Assembly: GCF_000152805.1 (NCBI RefSeq)
Contig: NZ_CH902578.1
Span: 1,487,927-1,551,926, forward strand
Reading direction: 5' to 3'
DNA length: 64,000 bases
From: Maritimibacter alkaliphilus HTCC2654
Lineage (GTDB): Bacteria; Pseudomonadota; Alphaproteobacteria; Rhodobacterales; Rhodobacteraceae
The notes below the pieces were generated by a model, which was not told the origin of the DNA, made no database searches, and saw only the letters and a list, made by a program, of their open reading frames with translations. Made by a program: the position numbers and the translations under genes. Positions 1-8,505 of this stretch are shown here, in pieces; positions within the stretch are counted from its first letter, which is position 1; the number at the start of each line of letters is the position of its first letter.

Positions 1-2
1 AT

Positions 3-488
3 CAACGCAGCCGGTCCCCGCAGGATCTGACGAGCCCCGTGCGCGACGCGCTGAAAGCCATCCCCGGCGCCGAATTCTCGGTGGGCGCATCGGGCGGCAT
101 GGGTCCGGTGGAACCGCCGATCGAGATCAAGATCTTCGGCCCCGATCTGCGCGTCCTGGAAAAGCTGGCCCGCGAACTGGCCGACGACATGGCCGGGATC
201 GAGGGGCTGGTCGACATCAACACCACGCTCGACGATCCCCAGCCCACCATCGGGATCGAAGTCGACCGCGATGCGGCCTTCGACCTCGGCGTTTCGCTCG
301 CCTCCGTCGGCGACACCCTGTCCTCGATGCTCGAAGGCCAGACCGTGTCGGAATGGACAAGCCCGCGCGGCGAAAGCCTCGACGTGGTGGTGCGCCTGCC
401 CGACAGCGCGCGAAACGACGCGGCCTATCTGGGCGCGCTGCCCATCGCGCAATCGGGCGCGACCGGGTCGACGGATGTCATCCGGCTC
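3..488 (+). pseudogene. RND efflux transporter permease, 3'-truncated fragment
   Basis: The reading frame is open from the window edge and encodes about 162 residues resembling the second periplasmic porter/docking region of AcrB-type RND permeases: an IPGA stretch, then EVDRDAAFDLGVSLASVGDT and a Gly-Gln-Thr-Val turn. RND permeases of this kind are inner-membrane proton antiporters of about 1030 residues and need twelve membrane helices. Here the family-like sequence stops after the residues VIRL, just where an extragenic repeat begins, so the second helix bundle (TM8-12, about 220 residues) is missing. The frame stays open to 1166 by chance but there it is antisense to the next gene and looks like no RND protein. 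I read it as a decayed or rearranged gene. The part upstream of the window is unseen. Confidence 0.7.
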
Positions 489-530
489 CCCCCGGACCCC
501 CCCCGAGGTATTTTTGGACCAGAGAAGAGG
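489..530 (+). repeat. Extragenic repeat, copy 1
   Basis: A C-rich run followed by CGAGGTATTTTTGGACCAG and AGAAG. The same core (CCCC, then CCGAGGT, a T-rich run, GG, a short variable stretch, CAGAGAAG) recurs near 10360 (inverted), 29761 and 53593. This copy sits exactly at the break point of the RND gene and just downstream of the 3' end of the DUF2161 gene. The repeat is GC-rich and modular; its function is unknown. Confidence 0.6.
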
Positions 531-536
531 GGCGCG

Positions 537-1190
537 TCAGACGGAATGCTCGGCGCGCCCCTTTTCGGTCAAGTCGTAGGTGCCGGTGTCGACGCGGGCG
601 AACCAACCCAAGTGGTTCACATACATGATCCGGGTCGCTTTCGTGACGCCCGTGGCCTTGGCGATCTCGGCGCCCTTGCAAGGGCCGGAAGCGGCCAGAT
701 GCGCGGCGATCCGGGCGCATTCCTGTTTATAGGCGGTCATCACCTGCCTCCGGCTGCCGCCCATGTTAGGGTCGCCCTCGCGCCGCGCGAATTCGGACAG
801 AAGCCGGGCGCGGCGGGTTCTGGACTTGCGCGGGCGGAACTCAGTCGGGTCGGCGTGGACTTGCACGAACCCGTCTTCGAGCCGCACCGAGAGGACGCCG
901 ACGCCCAAACGCTTGCACAATCCGACATTTCCCTTGAACGCGCGCCAACCGGACTTGCCCGACCAGCGCGGCACGGCCACGTAGACGATATCGGTCACCG
1001 ACTGCCGCGCCACCGCCTGTTGCAAGAGCGTCAGCGAGAAGCCCGCCTTCAGCTCGACCACCACCGGGTCGCCGCCTGCGCGCACCGCCATCACGTCGAC
1101 CGGGCCGATCTCGGCCTTCACCTCGTATCCCAGCGCCTCGAGCCACGCCTTGACCGGCGGGTATAGGTCCGTCTCAGTCACTCTGCCCAT
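537..1190 (-). CDS. DUF2161 family PD-(D/E)XK nuclease-like protein
   Basis: The 217-residue product matches the DUF2161 family, which is common in Rhodobacteraceae and predicted to have a PD-(D/E)XK phosphodiesterase fold. The first half shows the expected core: GYEVKAEIGPVDVMAV supplies the acidic residue and VVVELKAGF supplies the E-x-K pair. The C-terminal about 60 residues (AEIAKATGVTKATRIMYVNH) look like a winged-helix DNA-binding segment. The ATG at 1190 was preferred over a longer GTG start because the family-like sequence begins at MGRVTETDLYPP. A role in DNA processing is inferred from the fold only; no substrate is known to me. It stands alone, divergent from ppaC. Confidence 0.8.
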   Translation of the reverse strand: MGRVTETDLYPPVKAWLEALGYEVKAEIGPVDVMAVRAGGDPVVVELKAGFSLTLLQQAVARQSVTDIVYVAVPRWSGKSGWRAFKGNVGLCKRLGVGVLSVRLEDGFVQVHADPTEFRPRKSRTRRARLLSEFARREGDPNMGGSRRQVMTAYKQECARIAAHLAASGPCKGAEIAKATGVTKATRIMYVNHLGWFARVDTGTYDLTEKGRAEHSV

Positions 1191-1232
1191 GCCCCCGTGA
1201 TACCCTGCGCGGCCCATGCGGCAAAGGGGGTC

Positions 1233-1261
1233 GTGACATCCGCGGGCCACATCGCTATAGG
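1233..1261 (+). promoter_or_regulatory. Putative sigma-70 promoter of ppaC
   Basis: GTGACA (1233-1238) and TATAGG (1256-1261) are separated by 17 bases, close to the housekeeping consensus, and lie about 38 bases upstream of the ppaC start. Predicted from sequence only. Confidence 0.5.
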
Positions 1262-1299
1262 TCGCGCGAAATTTTCAACGCTCAAAGGGACGCACCCGT

Positions 1300-2220
1300 A
1301 TGACAACCCTCGTTTTCGGTCACAAATCGCCCGACACCGACTCCACCGGTTCGCCGCTCATCTGGGCCTGGTACCTCAACGAGATCAAAGGCGAGCAAGC
1401 CAAGGCCGTGCTGCTGGGTCAGCCCAACACCGAGGCCGCCTTCGTGCTGGAGCGCTGGAGCCAGTCGACACCCGACATCATCAGCGAGGTCGAGCCGGGC
1501 CAGCGTTGCGTGATCGTCGACACCAACAACCCCGCCGAGCTTCCGGCCGCGATCAACGACGCCGACGTCGTGCAGATCATCGACCACCACAAGCTGGTCG
1601 GCGGGCTGGAAACCAAGGGTCCGATCGACATCACCATCCGCCCGGTCGCCTGCACCGCCACCATCATGTACGACCTGATGGGTGACGACACCGCCAAGAT
1701 GCCGGACGAAATCCGGGCGCTCGCCCTGTCCTGCATCCTGTCGGACACGCTGGAATTCCGCTCGCCGACCACCACCGACCGTGACATCGAGGTCGCCAAG
1801 ACGCTCGCCTCCGAACTGGGTGTGTCGATCCCCGACTATGCCGCCGAGATGTTCGCGGCCAAGTCGGACGTGTCGGCCTATTCCGACGCGGAACTCCTGC
1901 GCATGGACTCGAAGGAATACGAAGTCGGCGGCAAGAAATTCCGCGTCTCGGTGCTGGAAACCACCGCGCCCGATATGCCGATGGGCCGCAAGGACAGCCT
2001 GATGGAGACCATGGTGACGGTCGCCGAAGAAGACGGCGTCGATCAGGTGCTGCTCTTCGTCGTTGACATCCTCAAGGAAGAAGCGACGCTGCTGGTCCCC
2101 AACGATCTGGTCAAGACGCTGTGCGAAAAGAGCTTCTCGACTTCGGTCTCCGGCGACACGGCGGTTCTGCCGGGCATCGTCAGCCGCAAGAAGCAGATCA
2201 TCCCGAACCTCGCCCTGTAA
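1300..2220 (+). CDS. ppaC: Manganese-dependent inorganic pyrophosphatase (family II)
   Basis: The enzyme hydrolyses pyrophosphate to two phosphates in the cytoplasm, pulling biosynthetic reactions forward. The 306 residues are the usual length of family II (DHH) pyrophosphatases without regulatory CBS domains. The metal-binding signatures are all present: GHKSPDTDST near the N-terminus, the DHH triad in QIIDHHKLVG at about residues 87-96, and the C-terminal substrate-binding SRKKQIIPNL. It is a single-gene unit with its own promoter-like sequence and a strong terminator. The ATG follows AAAGGGACG, a plausible ribosome binding site. Confidence 0.95.
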   Translation: MTTLVFGHKSPDTDSTGSPLIWAWYLNEIKGEQAKAVLLGQPNTEAAFVLERWSQSTPDIISEVEPGQRCVIVDTNNPAELPAAINDADVVQIIDHHKLVGGLETKGPIDITIRPVACTATIMYDLMGDDTAKMPDEIRALALSCILSDTLEFRSPTTTDRDIEVAKTLASELGVSIPDYAAEMFAAKSDVSAYSDAELLRMDSKEYEVGGKKFRVSVLETTAPDMPMGRKDSLMETMVTVAEEDGVDQVLLFVVDILKEEATLLVPNDLVKTLCEKSFSTSVSGDTAVLPGIVSRKKQIIPNLAL

Positions 2221-2240
2221 GGCGATCGGTCAGAGACCCA

Positions 2241-2268
2241 AAAGGGCGCCCGGTGTGGCGCCCTTTTT
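2241..2268 (+). terminator. Rho-independent terminator of ppaC
   Basis: A perfect 10-bp stem (2241-2250 with 2257-2266), a 6-base loop and a T-run ending at 2268, 20 bases after the ppaC stop. It may also serve the convergent rhodanese gene. Confidence 0.85.
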
Positions 2269-2278
2269 CTTTGGCGCG

Positions 2279-2701
2279 TCAGCCCGGCGCGACCGTCCGA
2301 TAACCACCCGCGATCACGCGCTTCATCCCGCCGTCGACCGACACGATCCGGTTCGGGATCCGCCCTGCCAGCGCCTGCGCCGCGGCCCGCGTCCGGTTGC
2401 CGGACCGGCAGACGAGGATCAGGTCGCGCCCATCGGCCAGCGCGGGGCCGACCTGCGCCAGAAAGCGGTCCGGGTCGGTGAAGGTGAGAAGCACCGCCTC
2501 GTCGATCACGCCCGTCTCGGCCCATTCCGGCGGGGTGCGGATGTCGACGATCAGCCCACCCGTCGCTTTCATCTCGTCCACCGTCATGAACCGCTGTTCG
2601 AAGCCGGGCTTGCCGCCGGCGATGAGCGAAACTCCGGTCACGGCGGCAAGCGCCGCGGCGGCCCCGCCGATCATCACGAAGCGTCTTGTTCTGTCTGCCA
2701 T
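2279..2701 (-). CDS. Rhodanese-like domain protein, exported
   Basis: The 140-residue protein starts with a hydrophobic export or anchor segment (FVMIGGAAAALAAVTGVSLIA), followed by a single rhodanese domain. The active-site loop is LVCRSGNRTR, with the catalytic Cys in the usual place, so it could transfer sulfane sulfur in the periplasm. The substrate is unknown. The ATG at 2701 has a good GGAGG six bases upstream on the minus strand, which rules out the slightly longer TTG start. It is convergent with ppaC and unrelated in function to its neighbours as far as can be seen. Confidence 0.85.
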   Translation of the reverse strand: MADRTRRFVMIGGAAAALAAVTGVSLIAGGKPGFEQRFMTVDEMKATGGLIVDIRTPPEWAETGVIDEAVLLTFTDPDRFLAQVGPALADGRDLILVCRSGNRTRAAAQALAGRIPNRIVSVDGGMKRVIAGGYRTVAPG

Positions 2702-2871
2702 CCTGGCCTCCAAATCATATTCACCTTCCTAGATATGATTTGCCTACGCCGATGTGTATCCCCTGCCCCCGATTGCGGCGATCCGCCACGGGCCGGGGCG
2801 CAATGCGCTTGATCCCCCGAAGCGCGCCCCTTACCCATCGCCGTGACGCAACCCGGACGAGGCCAACCCCT

Positions 2872-3744
2872 GTGACCCAGATCATCCAGTCGCTTTCCGA
2901 CATTTCCGACCGCTATGACGTGCTGCTGTGCGACCTGTGGGGCTGCGTCCATGACGGGGTGAAGGTCTACCCGGAGGCGATCCCGGCGCTGAGAGCGTTC
3001 CGTGACGCGGGCAAGATCGTGGTGCTGCTGACCAACTCGCCACGCGACCGGCACGCGGTGGCCGAACAGGTGGCCAAGTTCGGACTGCCGGATGACTGCT
3101 GGGATACCATCGCCTCCTCCGGCGACGCCGCGCGCGCCGCGCTCTTCACGGGCGCCGTGGGGCAAAAGGTGCATGTCATGGGCGAACAGTCCGGCGACGG
3201 GTTTTTCCGCGAGATGGAGATCATCGACGACCCGGTCGCGGTCGAGCGTGTCGGCATCGCCGAGGCCGAAGGGCTGGTCTGCCTTGGCCCCGACGACCCC
3301 TCCGCCGATCCCGAGACGTGGCGGCCCGATCTGCTTTATGCCAAGCAGAAGGGGCTGAAGCTGCTCTGCGCCAACCCCGACATCGTGGTGGACCGGGGCG
3401 AGGTGCGCGAATGGTGCGCGGGGGCCGTGGCGCGGATGTATACCGAAATGGGGGGCGAGAGCCTTTACTTCGGCAAACCGCATCCGCCGATCTACGATCT
3501 CGCCCGCCGTCGCCTCGCCGCGCTCGGACGGAACGTGGGCCCAGAAGGGATGCTCGCCGTGGGCGACGGGATTCAGACCGACATCAAGGGTGCTTTGGGC
3601 GAAGACATCGATTCGCTCTTCATCACCGGCGGTCTCGCGCGGGCCGAAACCAGGACCGTGACCGACCCGGATGCGCAGGCGCTCGCCGCCTATGTCGAGG
3701 GCGAGCGGGTCACTCCGACCTTCGCCATCGGCATGTTGCGTTAA
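2872..3744 (+). CDS. HAD-IIA family hydrolase (TIGR01459 type)
   Basis: A 290-residue HAD-superfamily protein of the IIA (NagD-like) class. Motif I is LLCDLWGCVHDG, so the nucleophilic Asp21 is kept but the second Asp of the classic DxD is Trp23, as I recall is typical of this subfamily. Motif II is in VVLLTNSPR, the motif III Lys in FGKPHPPIYD and motif IV in VGDGIQTDIKGA. Family members are presumed phosphatases; the substrate is unknown. The GTG at 2872 was chosen because the conserved domain starts right after it, and the upstream frame is low-complexity Arg/Pro. A MaoC gene follows 150 bases on in the same direction. Confidence 0.8.
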   Translation: MTQIIQSLSDISDRYDVLLCDLWGCVHDGVKVYPEAIPALRAFRDAGKIVVLLTNSPRDRHAVAEQVAKFGLPDDCWDTIASSGDAARAALFTGAVGQKVHVMGEQSGDGFFREMEIIDDPVAVERVGIAEAEGLVCLGPDDPSADPETWRPDLLYAKQKGLKLLCANPDIVVDRGEVREWCAGAVARMYTEMGGESLYFGKPHPPIYDLARRRLAALGRNVGPEGMLAVGDGIQTDIKGALGEDIDSLFITGGLARAETRTVTDPDAQALAAYVEGERVTPTFAIGMLR

Positions 3745-3895
3745 GCAACCCTGCGAACTTTTTCGGCGACCAGCGCGTTCGGCTTGCGACAGCAGGTCCG
3801 GAACTGCGCCCTTTTCGCTCTTGTTTCTGCACCCGCAAAGTAATATTGTTACCGAGCGTCGCAAAAAGCGCGTCTAAAATTACCCGGAGGATTCC

Positions 3896-4339
3896 ATGTT
3901 GGACAACTTCCCCCGAGGCACGATTTGCATCGAGGACCTCGAAATCGGAATGTCGCGCCACCTCATGAAAGAGGTGACGGATCGGGATATCGAGCTGTTT
4001 GCCGAAGTCTCGACCGACCGGAATCCCGTACACCTCGACGACGCCTATGCGATGGACACGATCTTCGAGGGGCGTATCGCCCACGGGATGCTGACCGCCG
4101 GGCTCATCTCGGCGGTGATCGGCGAACAGCTTCCGGGTCACGGCACGATCTACATGGGCCAGAGCCTCAAGTTCCTCGGTCCCGTCCGTCCCGGTGATGT
4201 GGTGCGCGCCGAAGTGACGGTGATGGAGATCGACCACGGCAAACGCCGGGTGCAGCTCAAGACCGAATGCACGGTCGCGGGCAAACCGGTGCTCAAGGGC
4301 GAGGCCACCGTGCTCGCACCGTCGAAGAAGTTCGACTGA
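3896..4339 (+). CDS. MaoC family (R)-specific enoyl-CoA hydratase-like protein
   Basis: A 147-residue single hotdog-fold protein. The hydratase-2 signature is clear: the catalytic Asp and His fall in STDRNPVHLDDAYA, followed by FEGRIAHGMLTAGL. Such PhaJ-like enzymes hydrate trans-2-enoyl-CoA to (R)-3-hydroxyacyl-CoA, linking beta-oxidation to polyhydroxyalkanoate or other CoA metabolism in the cytoplasm. No PHA synthase is nearby, so the pathway here is open. The ATG has a strong GGAGG seven bases upstream. The 150-base gap before it is AT-richer and probably holds its promoter. Confidence 0.88.
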   Translation: MLDNFPRGTICIEDLEIGMSRHLMKEVTDRDIELFAEVSTDRNPVHLDDAYAMDTIFEGRIAHGMLTAGLISAVIGEQLPGHGTIYMGQSLKFLGPVRPGDVVRAEVTVMEIDHGKRRVQLKTECTVAGKPVLKGEATVLAPSKKFD

Positions 4340-4424
4340 CACCACGGATTTTCGCGGGTCGATCCGACACCGGGCGCGCACGCGACGGCTTGCCGTTGTC
4401 TGTCGGTTCTACGATTATGCCGCC

Positions 4425-5534
4425 ATGACACATGGCCCCCGCTACACCGCACTCGTCGACCGTCTGCCCGCCTCCGTCCCCTTCGTCGGGCCTGAGACCG
4501 CCGAGCGTGAGCGGGGCCGACCGTTCAAGGCCCGCATCGGCGCGAACGAAAGCGTCTTCGGCCCCTCGCCCAAAGCCATCGAAGCGATGTCGCGGGAAGC
4601 CTCCGAGACGTGGAAATACGGCGACTCGCTCTCCTACGACCTGCGTATGGCACTGGCCGACCGGCTGGGCGTCGGCGCGGGCAACATCATCGTCGGCGAA
4701 GGGATCGACGGGCTTCTGGGCTACCTCGTTCGGCTGGTCGTTGGCGAAGGCGACAAGGTCGTCACCTCGTTCGGCGCCTACCCGACCTTCAACTACCACG
4801 TGACCGGCTTCGGCGGCGAACTGGTGACGGTGCCCTACCGTGACGATCACGAAGACCCCGAGGCGCTTATCGCCAAGGCGGGCGAGGTCGGCGCCAAGCT
4901 CGTCTACATCGCCAACCCCGACAATCCGATGGGCACGTGGCACGATGCGGCGACCATCCAGCGCATGATCGACGCGGTGCCCGACGGCACGCTTCTGGTG
5001 CTCGACGAGGCCTATCTCGAATTCGCGCCCGAAGGCGCGGCGCCCGCCATCGACCCGGACGACGCCCGCGTCATCCGTATGCGCACCTTCTCAAAGGCCT
5101 ACGGCATGGCCGGTGCGCGCGTGGGCTACGCCATCGGGGCCGAGCCGCTCATCACCGCGTTCAACAAGATCCGCAATCACTTCGGCATGGCCCGCATTTC
5201 ACAGGCGGGCGCACTGGCCGCGCTCCATGACGATGCGTGGCTGGCGCAGGTGCAGGGCAAGGTGTCGGCCGCCCGCGACCGGCTTGCCGAGACCGCGCGC
5301 GAGAACGGGCTCACGTCGCTTCCCTCCGCCACCAATTTCGTCGCCATCGACTGTGGCGCCGATGGCGATTTCGCGCGCCGGGTTCTGGCCGAACTGGTCG
5401 CCCGCGACATCTTCGTGCGGATGCCCTTCGCCGCGCCCGAGGATCGCTGCATCCGTGTGTCGGTCGGCCACCCCGAGGATATGGACGCCTTCGCCGAGGC
5501 CCTGCCACAGGCCCTCGCTGCCGCGCGCGCCTAG
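4425..5534 (+). CDS. PLP-dependent aminotransferase, HisC-like
   Basis: A 369-residue class I/II fold aminotransferase closest in style to histidinol-phosphate aminotransferases. The PLP lysine lies in MRTFSKAYGMAGARVGYAIG and the cofactor Asp/Tyr in VLDEAYLEF. It is diverged from the second HisC-like enzyme at 57152-58249, which sits beside tyrC and looks like the canonical one. This copy stands alone between maoC and xseA, so its substrate (histidinol phosphate, an aromatic keto acid or another) is uncertain. The first 45 residues are consistent with a full-length protein. Confidence 0.82.
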   Translation: MTHGPRYTALVDRLPASVPFVGPETAERERGRPFKARIGANESVFGPSPKAIEAMSREASETWKYGDSLSYDLRMALADRLGVGAGNIIVGEGIDGLLGYLVRLVVGEGDKVVTSFGAYPTFNYHVTGFGGELVTVPYRDDHEDPEALIAKAGEVGAKLVYIANPDNPMGTWHDAATIQRMIDAVPDGTLLVLDEAYLEFAPEGAAPAIDPDDARVIRMRTFSKAYGMAGARVGYAIGAEPLITAFNKIRNHFGMARISQAGALAALHDDAWLAQVQGKVSAARDRLAETARENGLTSLPSATNFVAIDCGADGDFARRVLAELVARDIFVRMPFAAPEDRCIRVSVGHPEDMDAFAEALPQALAAARA

Positions 5535-5550
5535 CACTTTTCCGATTTTT

Positions 5551-7119
5551 TCAGAAGAGAGTGCCCTGCTCTGGCGGCTCATCCTTGGATTTTTTCGCCT
5601 TTGCCGTCGGTTTGGCTGATCCGCCGCCCCCGCCGATCACGTCAAGCCTTCCGTCATGGAACTCGATCTCCAACGCCCCCGCATGGGCCGCCGCCTCGCG
5701 CGTCGTGACCACGTCACCATCGCCCCGCACCACCGCGTAGCCGCGCTTGAGCGTTTCGGTATAACCCAGCGTCACCCGCATCCGCTCGAGCGCATCCAAG
5801 CGCTTCTGCCAGCCTTCGATCTGCCCGGTGCCGACCCGCGACAGCCGCGCGCACAAAGCCTCGAACTCCCGCTCTTTGCGAACCCGCGCCTCGTCGATCC
5901 GAGCGGGGTCGAGCCTTGGCGACAGCCGCGCCAACTCGCGCTTGCCCGCCTCCACCGGACGCGCGAGCGCATAGCCCAGCCGCCCGGCCCGATCCGCCAC
6001 CCGTTCGCGCAGCACCGTGACCCGGTTCGTCAGCACGGAGGGCCGCAGACCGCCGGAGGCCCGGTTCAGCCGAACCTCCTCACCCCGAACCTTGGCGATC
6101 AGCGCCGCAGGCAGCCGGTCGCCCGCCCGGTCGAGCCTCTGACGCGGAGTCTCCAAGAGCGTCTCGGCGCGTGGCAGCGCCCGCGACAGGTCCGTCAGCC
6201 GCTGCGCCCGGCGCGTGATCCCCTGCGTCAGCGCCGAGGTCAGGCGCGACCCCAGTTCGGCCGTATAGGCCATCAGCTCGCGCCGCACCGGCACCGCCAT
6301 TTCAGCCGCTGCCGTGGGTGTGGGCGCGCGCCGGTCGGCGGCATAGTCGATCAGGGTGGTATCGGTCTCATGCCCCACAGCGGAAATCAGTGGAATATCC
6401 GACGCCGCCGCCGCCCGCACCACGCTTTCCTCGTTGAAGCCCCACAGATCTTCGACCGACCCGCCGCCACGTGCGACGATGATGAGGTCCGGGCGCGGCA
6501 GCGCGCCCCCCGGCGTGAGCGCGTTGAAACCCTGGATCGCCCGAGTCACCTCCGGCGCGCAGCGTTCGCCCTGCACCGCCACCGGCCAGATCAGCACCTT
6601 GCGTGGAAAACGGTCGCGCAAGCGGTGCAGAATATCGCGGATCACCGCGCCCGAGGGCGAGGTGACGACGCCGATGATCTCCGGCAGATAAGGAATGGGC
6701 TTCTTGCGCTCCTGCGCAAACAGCCCCTCCGCCGTCAGCGCCGCTTTGCGCTTTTCCAGCATCGCCATGAGCGCCCCGGCACCCGCGGGCGCGATGTCGT
6801 CGATGACGATCTGATACTTCGACTGCCCCGGAAAGGTGGTGAGCCGCCCGGTGGCGACCACTTCCATCCCCTCTTCGGGCTGGGTGGCGAGCCGTGCCGA
6901 CACGCCCTTCCAGATCACGCCGGAAATCACCGCGCGATCGTCTTTCAAATCCAGATAGATGTGCCCCGACCGGGGCCGCGACACGCGCCCCACCTCGCCG
7001 CGAATCCGGACATGGCCGAACTCGCCCTCGATCATGCGTTTCACCGCCCCGGACAGCTCCGAGACGGTGAATTCAGGGGCATTGCCCCCCGGTTCCAAAT
7101 CTTCGATCAGGTCGGACAT
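5551..7119 (-). CDS. xseA: Exodeoxyribonuclease VII large subunit
   Basis: XseA with XseB forms a metal-independent single-strand exonuclease involved in repair and removal of ssDNA. The 522-residue protein has the N-terminal OB-fold (about residues 15-110, with GRVSRPRSGHIYLDLKDD) and the catalytic domain with GVVTSPSGAVIRDILHR, ARGGGSVEDLWGFNEE and VGHETDTTLIDYAAD. It is longer than the E. coli enzyme by about 65 residues because of a Lys/Gly-rich C-terminal tail. The ATG at 7119 (MSDLIEDL) was preferred over an upstream frame extension that lacks family similarity. The small subunit xseB is not in this window. Confidence 0.95.
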   Translation of the reverse strand: MSDLIEDLEPGGNAPEFTVSELSGAVKRMIEGEFGHVRIRGEVGRVSRPRSGHIYLDLKDDRAVISGVIWKGVSARLATQPEEGMEVVATGRLTTFPGQSKYQIVIDDIAPAGAGALMAMLEKRKAALTAEGLFAQERKKPIPYLPEIIGVVTSPSGAVIRDILHRLRDRFPRKVLIWPVAVQGERCAPEVTRAIQGFNALTPGGALPRPDLIIVARGGGSVEDLWGFNEESVVRAAAASDIPLISAVGHETDTTLIDYAADRRAPTPTAAAEMAVPVRRELMAYTAELGSRLTSALTQGITRRAQRLTDLSRALPRAETLLETPRQRLDRAGDRLPAALIAKVRGEEVRLNRASGGLRPSVLTNRVTVLRERVADRAGRLGYALARPVEAGKRELARLSPRLDPARIDEARVRKEREFEALCARLSRVGTGQIEGWQKRLDALERMRVTLGYTETLKRGYAVVRGDGDVVTTREAAAHAGALEIEFHDGRLDVIGGGGGSAKPTAKAKKSKDEPPEQGTLF

Positions 7120-7156
7120 GGGCAGACCATGCCCGACCCGCACGCCGAAGGAAAGA

Positions 7157-7717
7157 TCACGCGGCCTGACGGTGGTGCGTGCCTTCATTGATCTCTTCGA
7201 TGATCTTGTCGCAGAAGGCGTCGAGGTCGTCGGGGTTGCGCGAGGTGACGATCCCGTTGTCGGTCACGACCGGGCTGTCTTCCCACTTACCGCCTGCATT
7301 CTCGACATCCGTGCGCACCGACGGGTACGAGGTCATGTGGCGCCCCTTGGCGATCCCAGCTTCGATCAGAAGCCACGGCGCGTGGCAGATCGCCGCGATG
7401 GTCTTTCCGCCCGCGAATGACGCGCGGATGAACGCCAGCGCCTCGGTGTTCAGGCGCAGAAGGTCCGGGTTGATCTGACCGCCCGGCAGCACCAGCGCGT
7501 CGTAGTCCGAGGCCTTGGCGTCGCCCAGAACCTTGTCGACCTTGACCGCGCGGCCCCAGTCCTTTTCGTCCCAGCCGATGATTTCCTCGGCTTCCGGCGA
7601 AATGACATGGACCTCGGCTCCGGCCTTTTTCAACGTCTCCAGCGGCACTTCCAGTTCGGATTGCTCGAAACCGTTGGTGGCGAGGATGGCGATTTTCTTG
7701 CCCTTCAGTTCGGACAT
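7157..7717 (-). CDS. DJ-1/PfpI family protein (class I glutamine amidotransferase-like)
   Basis: A 186-residue single-domain PfpI-type protein. The nucleophile elbow is AAICHAPWLL (Cys111-His112) and the conserved Glu is in GFEQSE (Glu18). Relatives such as YhbO and PfpI are reported as stress proteins, deglycases or peptidases, and the exact activity of this one cannot be told. A very good ribosome binding site (AAAGGAGGACATC) precedes the ATG at 7717. It lies 37 bases upstream of xseA in the same direction, so the two may be cotranscribed. Confidence 0.88.
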   Translation of the reverse strand: MSELKGKKIAILATNGFEQSELEVPLETLKKAGAEVHVISPEAEEIIGWDEKDWGRAVKVDKVLGDAKASDYDALVLPGGQINPDLLRLNTEALAFIRASFAGGKTIAAICHAPWLLIEAGIAKGRHMTSYPSVRTDVENAGGKWEDSPVVTDNGIVTSRNPDDLDAFCDKIIEEINEGTHHRQAA

Positions 7718-7821
7718 GATGTCCTCCTTTCTTCGTTCGTGTCGCCACACCAACGGACAGTCGCGGCGGTCTGTTCCGGCCCCGCGACGCACCCGGCCGA
7801 TCGCCGCCGGTTCGCCGCCCT

Positions 7822-8445
7822 TCAGTCGCCGCCGCAGTCGGCCCCGCCGCAACTCGCCCCGCCACAGGCCGCCGAACAACTCGCGGGCCCGCGCCTGTCG
7901 CGGTGCCGGGTCGCCAGCGCCGCCCCCACCGCCAGCGCCGCGACGCCCGCCGCGATCATCGGCCCGTTACCGACCCCCGCCCCCACGACAAACAGCGCAA
8001 CCCCACCGCCGCCGAAGATCAGCAAAGGCGACACGTAGCGCCGCGCCCGGCCGCGCGCCCAGATCGTGTCGGGCGGTTCCCCGAACTCCTGCTTGTAGAG
8101 CGCAAGGGTGTGAAGATACTGCTCGCCATGCCGCTTGACCTCCCCCGCCCCCGTCGCCTCGCGATGGGTCAGCGGCTTACCCAGAACCCCGGCGCAGAAG
8201 TGTTCCCAATACTCCTCGGCCTGCATCAAGTGCAGATGCCAGACCGCATCCACCCTGACCGAAGGCGTCAGCGGCGCATTGGTCAACTGAGTCAGGTAGA
8301 CGAACCGCAGGTATTCGCGCACCCAGAGCGCCGCCTCCCGCTCCCCCAGCTTTTGCTGCGCGCCGAGCAGCGCCTCGAAGGCATGGCGCCCGTCCGGCCC
8401 GAATTCGTGCATCGAAATCCGCTCATACAACTGGCGCTTTCGCAT
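7822..8445 (-). CDS. Glycine-rich-domain (GRDP)-like membrane protein with Cys/Gly tail
   Basis: A 207-residue protein in three parts. The N-terminal half holds the VDAVWHLHLMQAEEYW motif typical of the GRDP-like (PF07173-type) domain, with paired His residues that suggest metal binding. Two hydrophobic helices follow (FGGGGVALFVVGAGVGNG and MIAAGVAALAVGAALAT). The end is a short Cys/Gly/Ala-rich tail (SCSAACGGASCGGADCGG). No function is established to my knowledge. The ATG at 8445 was chosen; a GTG 36 bases upstream is possible. It is divergent from purD. Confidence 0.65.
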   Translation of the reverse strand: MRKRQLYERISMHEFGPDGRHAFEALLGAQQKLGEREAALWVREYLRFVYLTQLTNAPLTPSVRVDAVWHLHLMQAEEYWEHFCAGVLGKPLTHREATGAGEVKRHGEQYLHTLALYKQEFGEPPDTIWARGRARRYVSPLLIFGGGGVALFVVGAGVGNGPMIAAGVAALAVGAALATRHRDRRGPASCSAACGGASCGGADCGGD

Positions 8446-8505
8446 CCTTGCCCCTCGGCCCCGGCATGGGTATTCCCCCACTGACTAGCAGAAGGACGGT
8501 TTGCG

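Noticed and set aside
489-1166. Continuation of the RND frame past the repeat
   Set aside because: The translated sequence loses all similarity and lies antisense to the well-supported DUF2161 gene, so it is chance read-through.
3821-3846. Possible promoter TTGTTT/TAATAT upstream of maoC
   Set aside because: The spacer is only 14 bases, too short for a normal sigma-70 promoter.
2674-3864. Long open frame on the minus strand (about 396 codons)
   Set aside because: It is antisense to the HAD hydrolase, is Arg/His/Pro-rich with no recognisable domain, and arises from the high GC third-position bias.
5656-7191. Long plus-strand open frame (about 511 codons)
   Set aside because: Antisense shadow of xseA with an Arg/His/Pro-rich composition.
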